A stretch of DNA of 64,000 nucleotides from JACKFB01 sp041389525 (GTDB lineage Bacteria; Myxococcota_A; UBA9042; PHBI01; JACKFB01). The position numbers and the translations under genes are program-made. Numbering within the stretch: position 1 is the stretch's first letter; each line of letters begins with the position of its first letter. The stretch covers positions 1-64,000 of the forward strand of contig JAWKRR010000034.1 of the NCBI GenBank assembly GCA_041389525.1, given 5' to 3'. This document shows, in pieces, positions 13,901-20,700 of this stretch. A model generated the notes under the pieces. That model did no database searches, was not told the DNA's origin, and saw only the letters and a list, made by a program, of their open reading frames with translations.

Positions 13901-16337
13901 CGCTGGCCCGCACGTCGACGTTGGCCAGATCGCCGTGGATCTGCTGGGCGTCGACCAGCGCGCCGCCGTCGAACGCGAAGTCCTGACCGGCCCACGAGAC
14001 GATGCGGCCGAAGGTGCTGCCGCCTGTCTGAAGCAGGCTGCCCGAGACGACGAAGGTCCAGTCGCGCGCCGTCCCCGTCGTGAGCTGCGAACCTTCGAGC
14101 AGCACGCTCGTCGCGCTCAGCACGACGTGGCCGACCGACGCGCAGCTCCCACCGCACCCGCCGGAGCTCTCCAGCGTCGTGTCCCAGAACGCGTCCTCGA
14201 CGGTGATGGTCTGCGCCTCGACCGTGACGTCGCCGCCGCCCGCGACCACCCGAGTCGCCGGCGTGATGAGCACCGAGTCGTAGACGAAGGGCCCGTCCAG
14301 AGCGGGCTCCCAGCGCCACCCTCGGTACACCTCGATCGAGCGATCGTCGGCGGTGCTCGCGTCGACCGTGGTGTCGGCGCCCGGCTCGAGCCAGAACAGC
14401 GCGATCGTCCCCAGCCCGCCGGCGACTCCGTCCAGCGACGCCGCGCCCGTGCCACCGCGCCCCCCCGCGACCGTGGCGCCAGACAAATTCGTGAACGCCA
14501 GCGAATGGACGCGCACCGAGATGCGCCCGCCCGCGCCGCCGCCGCCCGCGCCGTTGTTGAAGGTCCCGCCGAGCCGGTCCCCGCCGCGCCCGCCCCGCGC
14601 GCGCAGCAGGCCGCCACCCGCGAACACGTCGGCCTTCAGCCGGATCGTGCCGCCCGCGCCGCCTCCGCCGCAGCCACCGCTCGCGACGTCCCCTCCGGCG
14701 AGCCCCTCGGCCGAGATCGTGCCGTCGACCGTCAGCGTGCCGCCGGCCGCGATGCGCACCACGCCGCCGCCGGCACCGCCCGCCGAGCGAGCCCCCGATC
14801 CGCCGCCAGAGCCGGATTGCAGCGGGAGCAGGCCCGAGTCGTAGTAGGTCCCCACACCCGCGCTGTAGCCGTTGCCGCCTCGCCCTGCCGTGGCTGCCGC
14901 CGCCGCCCGACCAGGAGGTGTTCGTCGCCCCGGCGCCCAGGCCGCACCCGCCCTGGCGCTGCCGCGGCCGTCCGCCGACCTCGACGGCGCCGATCTGCAC
15001 ATCGAGCGTCTGCACGTCGCCGACGATCTCCTGGCCGCCGACGATGGACCCGGGCCAGCGCCGAACGAAGGTTCTCGCCTAGCGGATGACGCGCCCAAAG
15101 ATCGTCCCGCCCGCCTGGCTGAGGCTGCCCGGAGACCTGAAACGTCCAGTCGCGCGGTGCTACCGGCGCTCAGGGTCGAGGCGTCCAGCGCCACGACGGC
15201 GGCGTCCAGGGTCACGCTGCCCAGCGCCGGGCAGCTCCCCGCGCAGCCGGTCGTGCTCTCGATGGTGGTGTTCCAGGTGGCCCCGTCGACACCGATGATC
15301 GGCGCGCTCAGGGTGACATTTCCGCCGCCGCCGACGATTCAGTGCCTGGACGCGACGCTGATCCGCTCGTAGCCGAACGGGCCGTCGACCGCCGGTTCCT
15401 GTAGCGCCACCCGACGAACACCTCGATGCGCGAGATCGTCCGCCTTGGTCTCGTCCACCCCAAAGTTCGCGCCCGAATCCACAAGCGCGAGGATGAGCGT
15501 GCCGAGGCCGCCGGCCTGCCCGTCCAAGCTCGCAGCGCCGACGCCGCCCCGCCCTCCACCGAGCGAGCTCCAGCGAGGTTGGTGTCACCGGTCCGAGCCC
15601 GCACCGCCGCGATACGACCGCCGGACCCGCCCCCGCCTGCGCTGTTGTTGAAGGTCCCGCCGAGCGGTCCCCGCCGCGCCCGCCCCGGCGCGCAGCAGGC
15701 CGCCACCCGCGAACACGTCGGCCTTCAGCCGGATCGCTGCCCGCGCCGCCTCCGCCGTGGCCACCGCTCGCGACGTCCCCTCCGGCGAGCCCTCGGCCGA
15801 GATCGTGCCGTCGACCGTCAGCGTGCCGCCGGCCGCGATGCGCACCACGCCGCCGCCGGCACCGCCCGCCGAGCGAGCCCTCGATCCGCCGCCAGGAGCC
15901 GTGGATTGCAGCGGGAGCAGGCCCGAGTCGTAGTAGGTCCCCACACCCGCGCTGTAGCCGTTACCGCCGCGCCCGCCGTGGCTGCCACCGCCGCCCGACC
16001 ACGAGGTGTTCGTCGCCCTGACGCCCGGCCCGCCGCCGGCCGAGTAGCTCTTCCTGTCCGCGCTGACCGTGGCCTCGTCGCGATGGTCACGTCGCCGATG
16101 ACGCGGATCGGCGCTCCTGCGAGGGTCGTGACGCCGGCGGGCACGACGAGATCGCCGCCGATAGGTGACCGGCGCGCCAGGGACCGCGGGGCACCACTCC
16201 TGGCTGGCGGCGACGGTGTAACTACCTGTGGTGCTGGGGTCGAAGCAGGCCGCGTCGGCGGCGCCGCCGAGCGCGAGGAGCGTGACGAAACCGGCGAGCG
16301 CGGCGAGGCCACCGCGGAGTGCCAAAGGCGCTGACAT
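208..16337 (-). CDS. Giant secreted multi-repeat surface protein (adhesin-like), interrupted by many frameshifts
   Basis: Reading the minus strand from ATG at 16337 and allowing frame changes gives one continuous domain order and no convincing internal start. A signal peptide (hydrophobic LAALAGFVTLLAL, then ADA-AC) is followed by five Gly-rich repeats of about 360 aa and an Ig/cadherin-like domain near 11,040-10,850. A long run of CARDB-type modules (11 to 4 kb), nine Cys-rich repeats of about 78 aa (3.5-1.3 kb) and an Ig-like C-terminus ending in KPAKGKKK complete it. The sequence upstream of the ATG contains GGGGGAA as a ribosome site. Full length would be about 5,370 residues. At least fifteen frame changes occur, clustered near 16.2-14.9, 11.7-8.6, 5.1-4.1 and 1.9-1.7 kb. 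The Gly-rich part runs in frame into the Ig-like domain at about 11,160-10,930, which argues for one gene rather than two. There is no C-terminal sorting anchor, so attachment to the surface is unknown. A real pseudogene cannot be excluded, but sequencing error is more likely. Confidence 0.72.
1172..3787 (-). CDS. Cys-rich repeat segment of the giant protein
   Basis: The frame is open from about 4,110 down to about 1,880, so the GTG at 3787 is not a real start. Codons upstream of it read on as FTLTDTSGD and DLDRLVVFLL. It holds seven of nine repeats of about 78 aa. Each runs DSCxDxGxxLGGGxC, AxDWxCxxGxLxS, TSGGxDxCGG, a short variable stretch and RCxAxxGxxxDTC. Regular cysteines imply disulfide-stabilised extracellular modules. 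Past about 1,870 the frame is wrong; the eighth repeat is visible in another frame (GVDTCGGTPDSPSV) until about 1,720. Confidence 0.68.
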   Translation of the reverse strand: MFLLDAAGESELAPAIDLLATPGAHQGAGHYLALADLPPDAEGETVQVRVLAFPAGAAGSCDASAAVPVVPSGPCLCQTGAECLAEGEFSTACFDDGARARCVGGSLVPVACGQDSCDDSGTGYGGGSCVAIDAFCAAGACGQTVTSGTDTCLGDASVRAYACADGARCVAADVTESDSCVDTGTASGGGSCAATNWTCAGGLLQATTSGGDDTCAGTADAPELRTFHCTAADGTDADTCTPSVRTEADLCVDSGSASGGGVCQAIDWRCEAGTLLSTSTGGADACEGTADDPQLVWYACAASDGTAADTCATEQRGESDTCADTGDELGGGSCQATDWRCEGGVLSSATSGGSDTCGGDVDDATVTYFSCAAQSGSRADTCQPAETLRSDTCLDSGDGLGGGTCSAVDWRCEGGALTSTSSGGTDTCGGDGDHPSVTWHRCEAANGSAPDTCAALVAARSDLCEEVGTELGGGACSATDWTCADGRLSSVATSGQDVCGGDDDAPSVTRYRCAAGEGTLVDRCEASETVRMDSCADDGGELGGGSCHATDWSCEGGLLSAATSGGDDACGGDQDAPSVTFWSCSVQSGVIADACAVGATVRQDACADDGHALGGGTCAASDWSCVAGDGPGELVVTDTTASTRAGARRTARASRSSAASRQTVVAGATPARPPTSSARTRARAAAVRWGRGVRRGRLGLRQRRPRGRWRAGDDRQPGRRRVRGRRGGRPGRAGGHGVPVPRHGRRRRRWLPARAGQHGGLLRGHGRAVGRGHLPGHELDLRRRAARLRRDVGSRHLRRRLGPGDDDLPVRGRRRQRRRHLPGGGRHRPAHHPRQRPHGFSVPRRGRGRGRERPVRQRPEGELQPQPRPNH
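4113..4844 (-). CDS. Linking segment between CARDB and Cys-rich parts of the giant protein
   Basis: This frame continues the giant protein after the change near 4,885 and ends at an apparent stop at 4,113 that is another frame change. A pattern seen here (TGPSPSVHVFTWQVTGS) is repeated just downstream in the next frame as a related phrase (SPPSPWLNVFTFEITGS), showing that consecutive homologous domains are being read across the break. The modules are beta-sandwich-like, with phrases such as IDPGQALRVPL ending one domain. Confidence 0.6.
   Translation of the reverse strand: MTGPSPSVHVFTWQVTGSTPANTTPGCATLGRPLDVGTPPDPPDPEDGCLAEVTAPVAPSGFTACSNGTVQVRLRRPTSGNPIAPAELGSFTLLFLSGGTQVLPSINLLTGGTYLGGGLYSASLAIPASLTDADLEVRAYAVLGSGYACQDLAPTHVRPGTPDLFIFSDDILFLSKNGDPAPFNQAAVGDNLILAGLVHNAADACTATQVTGQVFIQLGYGTIGLGTFTIPRIDPGQALRVPL
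4723..8565 (-). CDS. CARDB-repeat segment of the giant protein
   Basis: This open piece begins in mid-domain (LDLTPWKSPAGANQ) because of a frame change near 8,600, and is correct down to about 5,100 (VDFLAKNG). It contains at least eight modules of roughly 120-140 aa, each with a pattern like VTVTARVHNYGNNT, then PGQxxxVSWTWTP, then EECxxxNNxxxxP. These are CARDB-type Ig-fold repeats found in extracellular adhesion proteins. Conserved W-T-P and NN positions repeat throughout. After 5,100 the correct frame moves away and returns near 4,885 in the next piece. Confidence 0.7.
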   Translation of the reverse strand: MDLTPWKSPAGANQAGLTPGTVPDLDVATAPRFGEPLAVTATVFNRGATITQVPNSEGGQTRLTVVRLDTTAVVPQDALIVAPAPAAPQTVAYAMTPDAALCDVDNPVQSLRVHVDDNGTYQEQSEANNATTRPFPDLVVSDIQLINATCVGDVLFTVQNAAGPLPMGVGSYMARLEVTDPLGATTVYPPAGPFIGTGTFLIQAAIPTAAHGDYTLKVTADVGATTACGDIPEQNEKNNQRTEVHTLCPDPSPQVVGIDITASGPAKYGVPVTITARVHNYGNNTLSTPVDVFLTSDLGPVLETDADLSGDVRTVVNSCADPINPGQEKLVSWIWTPRHADQVRLLRVIVDPDLPDGHAPGREFAGLECNAANNEAVRPLWLDLSPWDDYRGANYGTLVDLDVDGPPEFEQLLTVTGAVHSRPPIPAPVEPPIQVIVNMEPGSLVQHTARRLSGAEDLLLPTQIEMPSWGAPQVYDTPWAVVTPQCNTADPIQTIRAFVDVADVHLENIETNNVTERQLPDLVTTSITRTAIVQSRADLFFATGNQGDHTKMAVGTHVAEGDLELPSGAVLPFATVGPFVGTGTHSLATAVLFRENGTYRVKVTSDPAQLSNACGDLPERDELNNTRVQPFAVCPDVTPALAFGGALKYEVPVPVHVTITNLGNNTLVEDVEVTLSATRAADGLPATLDLDQNGKIAPFSLGAGLDPGQSTQVSFTWTPRQSEQVSSVRATLAVLDTDPANGDVAARECDYDNNDAALPVGLDVSPWRDARGENTIYGSNPPTTQAIDIAVDSAPVNGVPLVTTSRIANRGNITPDDVTVDLYELRGGWTFRADLVAQVPPKVMPPAGGSVDTPMGWTPQTYRLDPHPDGPLWGIQTVVDDPDLLFESREDNNTTRRLLVDLVPTDISVPFNPCLGYATPAVGFPTTITARVAKPLPPPGFAIPEMPLSPYHLSLYIDGAYHSTIGPLSAPGTFTMATGVVFATEGNHDLEIRVDEAPDLARDNRVPERDEDNNHRLETIFVHAPRPDLSTWASPGAASASDLSIVSGDIGAPVTVSANVYNRGEVDSGPVAVRLLIDGITRDAALVGPVPVGGSVPVSLQWPAGTAGNHTATVLVDPASEVLECREDNNGSARSFEIPAPEICVSAVDFLAKNGVSAPSPPRRSATRSPCAAASPTSPAPAPPPRSPAPSASTRAPRSSCSAASLPPRSPPDRPSSPASSPTSRCPAPGRAARRPLPLDRDRPVPVRPRLHLAGHRQHPGQHHPRLRHAGPPPRRRNAA
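9874..10602 (-). CDS. CARDB-like segment within the frameshift-dense part of the giant protein
   Basis: Readable protein includes VFTLDITFHDPATSALYI, a frame change near 10,370, a return near 10,245 with STVLAIQSVFLDEGFHT and LPELSEANNRGTQAFWIG, then another shift near 9,980. The phrase with EANN is the hallmark end of a CARDB (cell-adhesion-related) module. From 11,100 to 8,600 no frame stays correct for more than a few hundred bases, so individual domains can be seen but not counted reliably. Immediately upstream (11,040-10,850) the segment DLTPFENDFED, LVWSVAG and TVTTVDPNQPW is an Ig/cadherin-like domain. Confidence 0.55.
   Translation of the reverse strand: MASVDYVAGVASGIASAEARLPLAGGDLVALADVALSAADPDLAVFTLDITFHDPATSALYIIPGDIDPVTAGEILEVRANVPKHRRRRLTRRRRRALRGRPGLVFAPRRLRAHPRRGRDLPAIPAGGSTVLAIQSVFLDEGFHTMTVVLDPSGTLPELSEANNRGTQAFWIGEPSVGSGDIIQTQCSLVSVRGTAVAGVPTTSPGGALPGGGRADTPRSCPSARPARSASPRSAAASFASP
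11560..16020 (-). repeat. Five tandem copies of an about 1.08 kb coding repeat
   Basis: Corresponding landmarks (the GNGYSAGVG region) recur at about 15,960, 14,870, 13,795, 12,705 and 11,610, a period of roughly 1,075-1,090 bp, or about 360 codons. The two copies nearest the 5' end (14,560-14,880 and 15,645-15,965) are almost identical at the DNA level, differing mainly by single-base length changes in G/C runs. The other copies have diverged by substitution. The pattern fits repeat expansion by recombination inside one gene. Confidence 0.8.
11589..15215 (-). CDS. Gly-rich repeat segment of the giant protein (longest open piece)
   Basis: True coding in this frame runs from about 14,885 to 11,690, plus a short correct piece at 15,215-15,135; the stretch between is out of frame. 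It carries three complete Gly-rich repeats and parts of two more. Each repeat has the order GGGGSHGGRGGNGYSAGVG, then SGGAGGGxIRV, GGDASSGGCGGGG, GGRGGDRLGGTFNNGAGGGG and LDGVAGGRGT, then a beta-rich stretch with a conserved pair of CxGxCP-like cysteines (for example EGCAGACPN), then a short helix-breaking link. The glycine-rich part looks like a beta-solenoid or autotransporter-type passenger. Relation to a named family is not established. Confidence 0.7.
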   Translation of the reverse strand: MTLDAAVVALDASTLSAGSTARLDVSGLRAASARRAGRSLGASSARREPSFGAGPGPSSAARRSSATCRRSMCRSAPSRSADGRGSARAGAAWAPGRRTPPGRAAAAATAGRGGNGYSAGVGTYYDSGLLPLQSGSGGGSGARSAGGAGGGVVRIAAGGTLTVDGTISAEGLAGGDVASGGCGGGGAGGTIRLKADVFAGGGLLRARGGRGGDRLGGTFNNGAGGGGAGGRISVRVHSLAFTNLSGATVAGGRGGTGAASLDGVAGGLGTIALFWLEPGADTTVDASTADDRSIEVYRGWRWEPALDGPFVYDSVLITPATRVVAGGGDVTVEAQTITVEDAFWDTTLESSGGCGGSCASVGHVVLSATSVLLEGSQLTTGTARDWTFVVSGSLLQTGGSTFGRIVSWAGQDFAFDGGALVDAQQIHGDLANVDVRASAIWSTDGRGFGGGPGAGATNTSWSGGGGSYGGRGGNGYSAGVGSFYGSGLLPVDLGSGGGAGARSAGGAGGGRIRVAASQSITVGGTLTSSGAQGGDASSGGCGGGGSGGTIRLESDTIAGAGLLRADGGRGGDRLAGSFNNGAGGGGSGGRVAVRTKNLAFTALATARVEGGRAGGGAGTLDGVAGGRGTMALIWLDSGADTTEDTSKADDRRLEIYRGWRWNAAVDGPFTYDEVLVRPGAIVVGGAGHATVTAQSITVDSATWNTTVESTAGCGGSCPTTGSVLLVGAEIVLDHATVTTGTAADWTVQAAGTFAQHGGSTFGRNLSFEGAGDYLFDAGALVDGRVVLVNADDLDVAAGATLRADGRGFGAASGPGVGGTNTSWSGGGASHGGRGSNGYSAGVGTFYGSGLQPLTLGSGGGNGARSSGGAGGGTIRVAMAGTLTLAGTLSADGLQGGDASSGGTGGGGAGGSIRVEAQALAGGGLIRAAGGRGGDRLGGTFNNGGGGGGAGGRVSVRYVQSTFTNFAGMSVAGGRRGTGAASLDGVNGGRGTIAVLTLAPGADTFDDGSTADDETLSIYQGFRFEESVDGPYVYESLTVNPGAIVVAGGGSPTLRPDTLVVDQATWNITVESSEGCAGACPNTEDARIEARVTTLSGATLEGGSVASWRFVQSERFEQTDGVTRGDLVRFEGDAAFDLLGTATVEVRRAEAVARDLTVAAGATIRATGLGFSPARAGRRSRPAYLLVGGRWRTRRCWRQRLQFGWRRRC
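16160..16337 (-). other. N-terminal signal-peptide segment of the giant protein
   Basis: The ATG at 16337 begins MSAPLALRGG, a hydrophobic core and an ADAAC cleavage region, then a first mature segment (FDPSTTGSYTVAAS) up to about 16,165. There the frame changes. The next readable stretch (IGGDLVVPAGV, IRVIGDVTIAT) lies in another frame to about 16,075, where it changes again into the first Gly-rich repeat. This is the only signal peptide in the 16 kb unit and therefore fixes the start of the whole gene. Confidence 0.7.
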
Positions 16338-16557
16338 GTCGTTCCCCCGCCGGTGGTCCTCGGGCGCGACGCCCGAGACGCCGCCAGCGCGCGTGGACCA
16401 TCTCGAACGCGCCACGATGACGGCGTGGGGGCGACCACCAGCAAAAGCCCGGAGCGGTCTCCAGGCGGCTTGCTTCGCGAGAGCGCCCTCCACGGTGATG
16501 ATTCGGCGCCCAGTTTTGTTCTGACGATGCGCACAGCCTACGCGCCACCCGAGTGAC

Positions 16558-16587
16558 CGGATAGTGTTGAAAATCGCACACTTGTAA
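16558..16587 (-). promoter_or_regulatory. Possible sigma-70-type promoter for the giant surface gene
   Basis: On the minus strand TTACAA (16587-16582) and TATCCG (16563-16558) are separated by 18 bp, inside the only AT-richer patch of the gap. Matches to consensus are partial (4/6 and 3/6). It would leave an untranslated leader of about 210 nt. Confidence 0.28.
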
Positions 16588-16869
16588 TCCACGCCACCTC
16601 GCAGCGGCGGACCCGCTGGGGAAGCCACGGCCGCCCGGGACGCGAGCGAGCGGCGCGACCGTTCAGCCGGCCCACCGCGTGAGGGCTGTTGTCACGATCC
16701 TGCCCTGCTGCGGGGGCAGCGGGCCGGATCCTCGCCGAACGCAGGTCGGCGCTGCAGCGTCCGGGCGGCAGCGCCTCAACGAGACACCGTGGACCCCCAC
16801 CCCAGCCAACCCAAGGCCCGAGGACACGCGGCCGCCCTCGAATTCATAGGCGGCGCGCGCGGTCCCGGC

Positions 16870-16875
16870 TATTCT
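16870..16875 (+). promoter_or_regulatory. Possible -10 element for the FHA gene, predicting a leaderless mRNA
   Basis: TATTCT lies seven bases before the ATG at 16882, with no Shine-Dalgarno between. If it is a -10 element, transcription would begin at or next to the start codon. The -35 side is weak (TAGGCG at about 16,847). Confidence 0.3.
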
Positions 16876-16881
16876 CCGGCG

Positions 16882-17766
16882 ATGCAGGTTCACGCAGTGC
16901 TCAGCACAGGCCCGGGGCACCGGCGGGCGCTCGCTCATGGGGCTATCGTGGGGCGGTTGCGGACCGCGACGCTTCAGATCGATGACCCTCGGGTCTCGGA
17001 GGCTCATGCGCTGGTGAGTCTGCGCGGCGAGGCGTTGAAGTTGCTGGCGTTGCGCGGGCGGCTGCGGGTCGATGGGGTGGCGACCGCTTCGGTGGTGCTG
17101 GCGGCCGGGCAGGTCATCGAGTTGGCGCCGGGCGTGAGCTTGACCGTGCTGGATGTGGTCTTGCCCGAGACCGTCGTGGGGCTCGAGGGCGACGGGTTGC
17201 CGCGGCAGCCCATCGACGGCGTCCGATCGCTCTTTGTGCGGCCGCGGCCCCGCCTCGATGCCGGAGCGATCGTGGGCGCGGACGCGGTGATTTGGGGCGA
17301 GGACGAGCGCTTCCGGGTGCGGCTGGCTGACCGCGAGCTCGAGGTGGCTCCCGGCGACGGGTTTGAGGCCGGCGGCCAGCGCTTTCGCGTCGTCGACATC
17401 CCGCTGCGCGAGGCCTCGGTGCCCTCGACCCTGGGCGCCAACGCGCCGCTGCGGCTGGTCGCCAGCTTCGACACCGTCCAGATCCATCAGGACGAGTTCT
17501 CGCTGGTCCTCGGCGGCATCGCGGCGCGCCTCATCAGCGAGCTTATCGCCCTGGGCGGACCCGCCGCCTGGAACGTGCTGGCGGCCGAGATCTGGGGCCC
17601 AAGCGAGGACGAGCAGGACCTACGGCCGCGCTTCGACATGGCGATGAACCGTCTGCGCCGGCGCCTTCGCGAGGCGGGGATCCGCGACGACCTCGTCGTG
17701 CTCACCGGCACCGGCCAGGCCGAGCTTGTCCTTCGCCCCGGCGACCAGGTCGAGGACAGGCTCTGA
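16882..17766 (+). CDS. FHA-domain protein with C-terminal winged-helix-like domain (294 aa)
   Basis: Residues 1-95 have the FHA pattern: GRLRTATLQIDD, then RVSEAHALVSL, then RLRVDG, with the GR, S..H and G positions expected for a phosphothreonine-binding loop. A middle part (about 100-185) repeats a similar beta-rich pattern (GAIVGADAVIWGEDE) and may be a second, degenerate FHA fold. Residues 195-290 resemble an OmpR-type winged helix: AAWNVLAAEIWG, then FDMAMNRLRRRLREAG, then a beta hairpin. I infer a transcription regulator that docks to a phosphorylated partner. Its stop is one base before the GTG of a Ser/Thr kinase, so the two are probably co-translated and functionally paired. ATG 16882 is chosen because the frame upstream reads as non-coding. 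Confidence 0.75.
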   Translation: MQVHAVLSTGPGHRRALAHGAIVGRLRTATLQIDDPRVSEAHALVSLRGEALKLLALRGRLRVDGVATASVVLAAGQVIELAPGVSLTVLDVVLPETVVGLEGDGLPRQPIDGVRSLFVRPRPRLDAGAIVGADAVIWGEDERFRVRLADRELEVAPGDGFEAGGQRFRVVDIPLREASVPSTLGANAPLRLVASFDTVQIHQDEFSLVLGGIAARLISELIALGGPAAWNVLAAEIWGPSEDEQDLRPRFDMAMNRLRRRLREAGIRDDLVVLTGTGQAELVLRPGDQVEDRL

Positions 17767-17767
17767 C

Positions 17768-20700
17768 GTGGGTCGCGGCGACGACGAGCTCGACAGCTTC
17801 CCGGCCGACCTCTCGGGAGCCGCGCCCGCCGTGGAGCGCGACGCCGCCTCGACAACCGACGCGTTTGCGCCCCCCGACGGCGCCCGCTACGACGCCGTCG
17901 CCCGCCTCGGCGAGGGCGGCATGGGCCGCGTCGCCCTGGTCTTCGACCGCCTCCTGCGCCGCCAGGTCGCGCTGAAGCGACCCCGCCTCGCCTCCCCCGC
18001 CGCCGCCGCCCGCCTGGCCCAAGAGGCCTCGATCACCGCCCAGCTCGAGCACCCCAACATCGTCGCCGTCCACGACGCCGGCCGCGACGCCGAGGGCGCC
18101 TTCTACACGATGCGCCTCGTCCGCGGCCGCTCGCTGGAAGACGTCCTCGCCAACGCCCCCCTCCCCCAGCGCCTCGCGACCCTGCGCCCCTTCCTCGCCG
18201 CGTGCGAGGCCGTCGCCTTCGCCCACTCGGTCGGCGTGGTCCACCGCGACCTCAAACCCCACAACATCATGGTCGGCGAGTTCGGCGAGACCCAGGTCGT
18301 CGACTGGGGCGTCGCCCGCCCGGTCACCAGCCAAGACGACGCCTCCTGGCGCGCCGTGCTCCCCGAGGGCCCCGCCGAGACCATCGCCGGCGAGGTGGTC
18401 GGCACCCCCGCGTACATGGCCCCCGAGCAGACGATGGTGGGCCGTTCAATCGACCAGCGCGCCGACGTCTGGAGCCTCGGCGCCGTCCTGTACCGAATCG
18501 TCAGCGGCGCCGCGCCCTTCGCCGGCAGCGGTGTCGCGGTCCTGGAGGCCCGGCGGGCTGGCTTATCTCCGGCAGACCTGGCGTCCGTGACCCCGGCCGC
18601 GCCGCGCGAGCTCGTCGCCATCGCCGCCCGCGCCATGGCCGCCGACCCGGCCGGCCGCTACCCCGACGCCAAGGCCCTCGCCATCGACGTCGAGGCCTAC
18701 CTCGACGGGCGCCGCGTCGACGCCCACGACTACTCGGCGTGGGAGCTGCTGCGGCGCCTGGGCCACGCGTGGCGCGTGCCGCTAGCTGTGGCCGCCGTCG
18801 CGCTGGTCGCCCTGGTGGTCGTCGGCGCCGTCGCGACGACCAACGTGGTGGCCGAGCGAAACCGCGCGGTCGAGGCCGAGCGCCAAAGCTCAGCCGCCCT
18901 GGCCTCGATGCTGCTGACGGAGAGCGCGCGGGAGGCGGCCCTCGGCGCCCGACCGGAGTCCGAGCTGCTGGCGGCGCGCGCGCTGACGCTCGGAGCCGGG
19001 CCGGCGGCACGCGGCGCCCTGATGGCGTGGGACTCGGCGCCGCGTCCGCAGGCCGGCGCGGTGGTGGCGCTGCCCGCGGGGCCGCGCGTGGTCAACGACG
19101 ACGGCAGCGCCTTTGTCACGCTGGGGGCCGCGCTGACCTACACGGAGACCCAAGGCGCGCGGGTCCGCTGGCGCGCCGAGATCGCCGGGCGCAGCGCCGC
19201 GTTCTTCGGGGACGGGCGCGTGGCCGTGGGCGACGCCGAGGACCGGATCTGGGTGCTCGACGCCGGCGACGGGCGGGTGCTGGAAGGCCCGCTCGACCTC
19301 GGCCCGGTCGAACGCCTCGTGGGCGGTCGTCAGCTCGTCGCCCTGCGGGGATGGGCGATGACCCGGCTGAGCGCGAATCCGCAGCCCGAGCCGGTCTGCG
19401 TGCGGCCCCAGACCGCCGTGGGGGTCGCCCTCGGGGCACGGCGCGAGGTGGTCCTCTGCGACGACGAGGTGCGCTGGCGCCCGGTCGGCGGTGCGTGGGC
19501 GGCGCTCGTGGTGGAGCCCCCGGCGAGTGAAGGCGCGGCTGGCCCGCCCGAGGCGCCGCACTCCACCGCGCTGGCCCTCTCGCCCGACGAGGCGCGGCTG
19601 GCGCTGGCCGACGAGCGTGGGCACCTCACCGTCGTCGACCTGCCGGCCGGCCGCGTCACCGGGCGCTGGGACACGGGACACCGCGGATTGCGTGCTCTGG
19701 ACTGGTCGCCAGACGGGGCGCACCTCGCCGTGGTCAGCGTTCAGGACGGCGTCCGCGTCGTCGCGGCGGGCTCGGGCGCGGAGGTCGCGCGGCTGCCGCG
19801 GGCCTACGGGCTGGCCGCGCGCTGGGCCGACGCGGGCACGCTGGTCACGTTTGGGGCGGAGGCCGCGGTGACTTGGACGCTGCCGAAGCTCAGCGCGCCC
19901 GCCGTGCCGCGGGGGGCAGGCGTCGCGTCGGTCGCCGTGGGCCCGGACGGGAGCGTCGCGGTGGCGCGCGGCGACGGCGTGGTCGATGTGCTCGGGAAGA
20001 CCGGCGAACCGCCGCGGAGGCTGGAGTTCGGCGATCGCGTGATCAAGCGCGTGGCCTTCAGCCTAGACGGGCGGAGCCTGTGGGTCGCGGCCATGGCGCG
20101 GCCGGGCGCGACGCGCGTGGACACGGCGACCTGGCGCGAGGTCGGGCGCTTCGGGGAGGCCGCGCTGCGCCGCCTCGCGCCGCTCAGAGACGGAGGCCTG
20201 GTGGTGGCGCCCTGGGACACGCCCTTCGCCGTGTACGACAGCGCGGGGGTCCGGCGCGCGGCGGTGTCCGGCGAGCCCGAGGCGGTCGACCTGGACGAGG
20301 ACCCGGCGGGGAGCTGGGTCGCGCTGCTGGAGGACGGTACGGGCAGGGTCTTCGGCACCGAGGGCGGCGCGCCGTGGCTGATCGGCACCTGGCCCGGCGC
20401 GGTGGCGGTGAGCGCGGGGCCGGATGACGTGGTGGTAGGGATCTCGGGCTGGCTTGTCCGGGCCGGCAAGCGCGGGGGTGAGCTTGCGCGCTGGCCGCTG
20501 GGCACGGCGTCGGCGACGCAGGACGTCGAGCGCGGTGCCGGCGGGCTTGTCGCGGTCTCGGCGCTGGACGGCACGACGCGGATCTTCGGGCCGGACGGGG
20601 CGCTGATGGCGCTGCTCGGGGGGCACGAAGAGCGAGTCGCCGCCTTGGTTTTCGACGAGGGCGGGCTGTGGACTGGGAGCTGGGACGGGAGCGCGCGCCG

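Larger units (their letters stand above)
16338..16881. other. Divergent intergenic region
   Basis: This 544-bp gap separates the giant minus gene from the FHA gene on plus. No credible protein is seen. A less GC-rich patch lies at about 16,505-16,600 and probably holds the promoter of the giant gene. The right end carries a promoter-like element directly before the FHA start. Confidence 0.5.
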
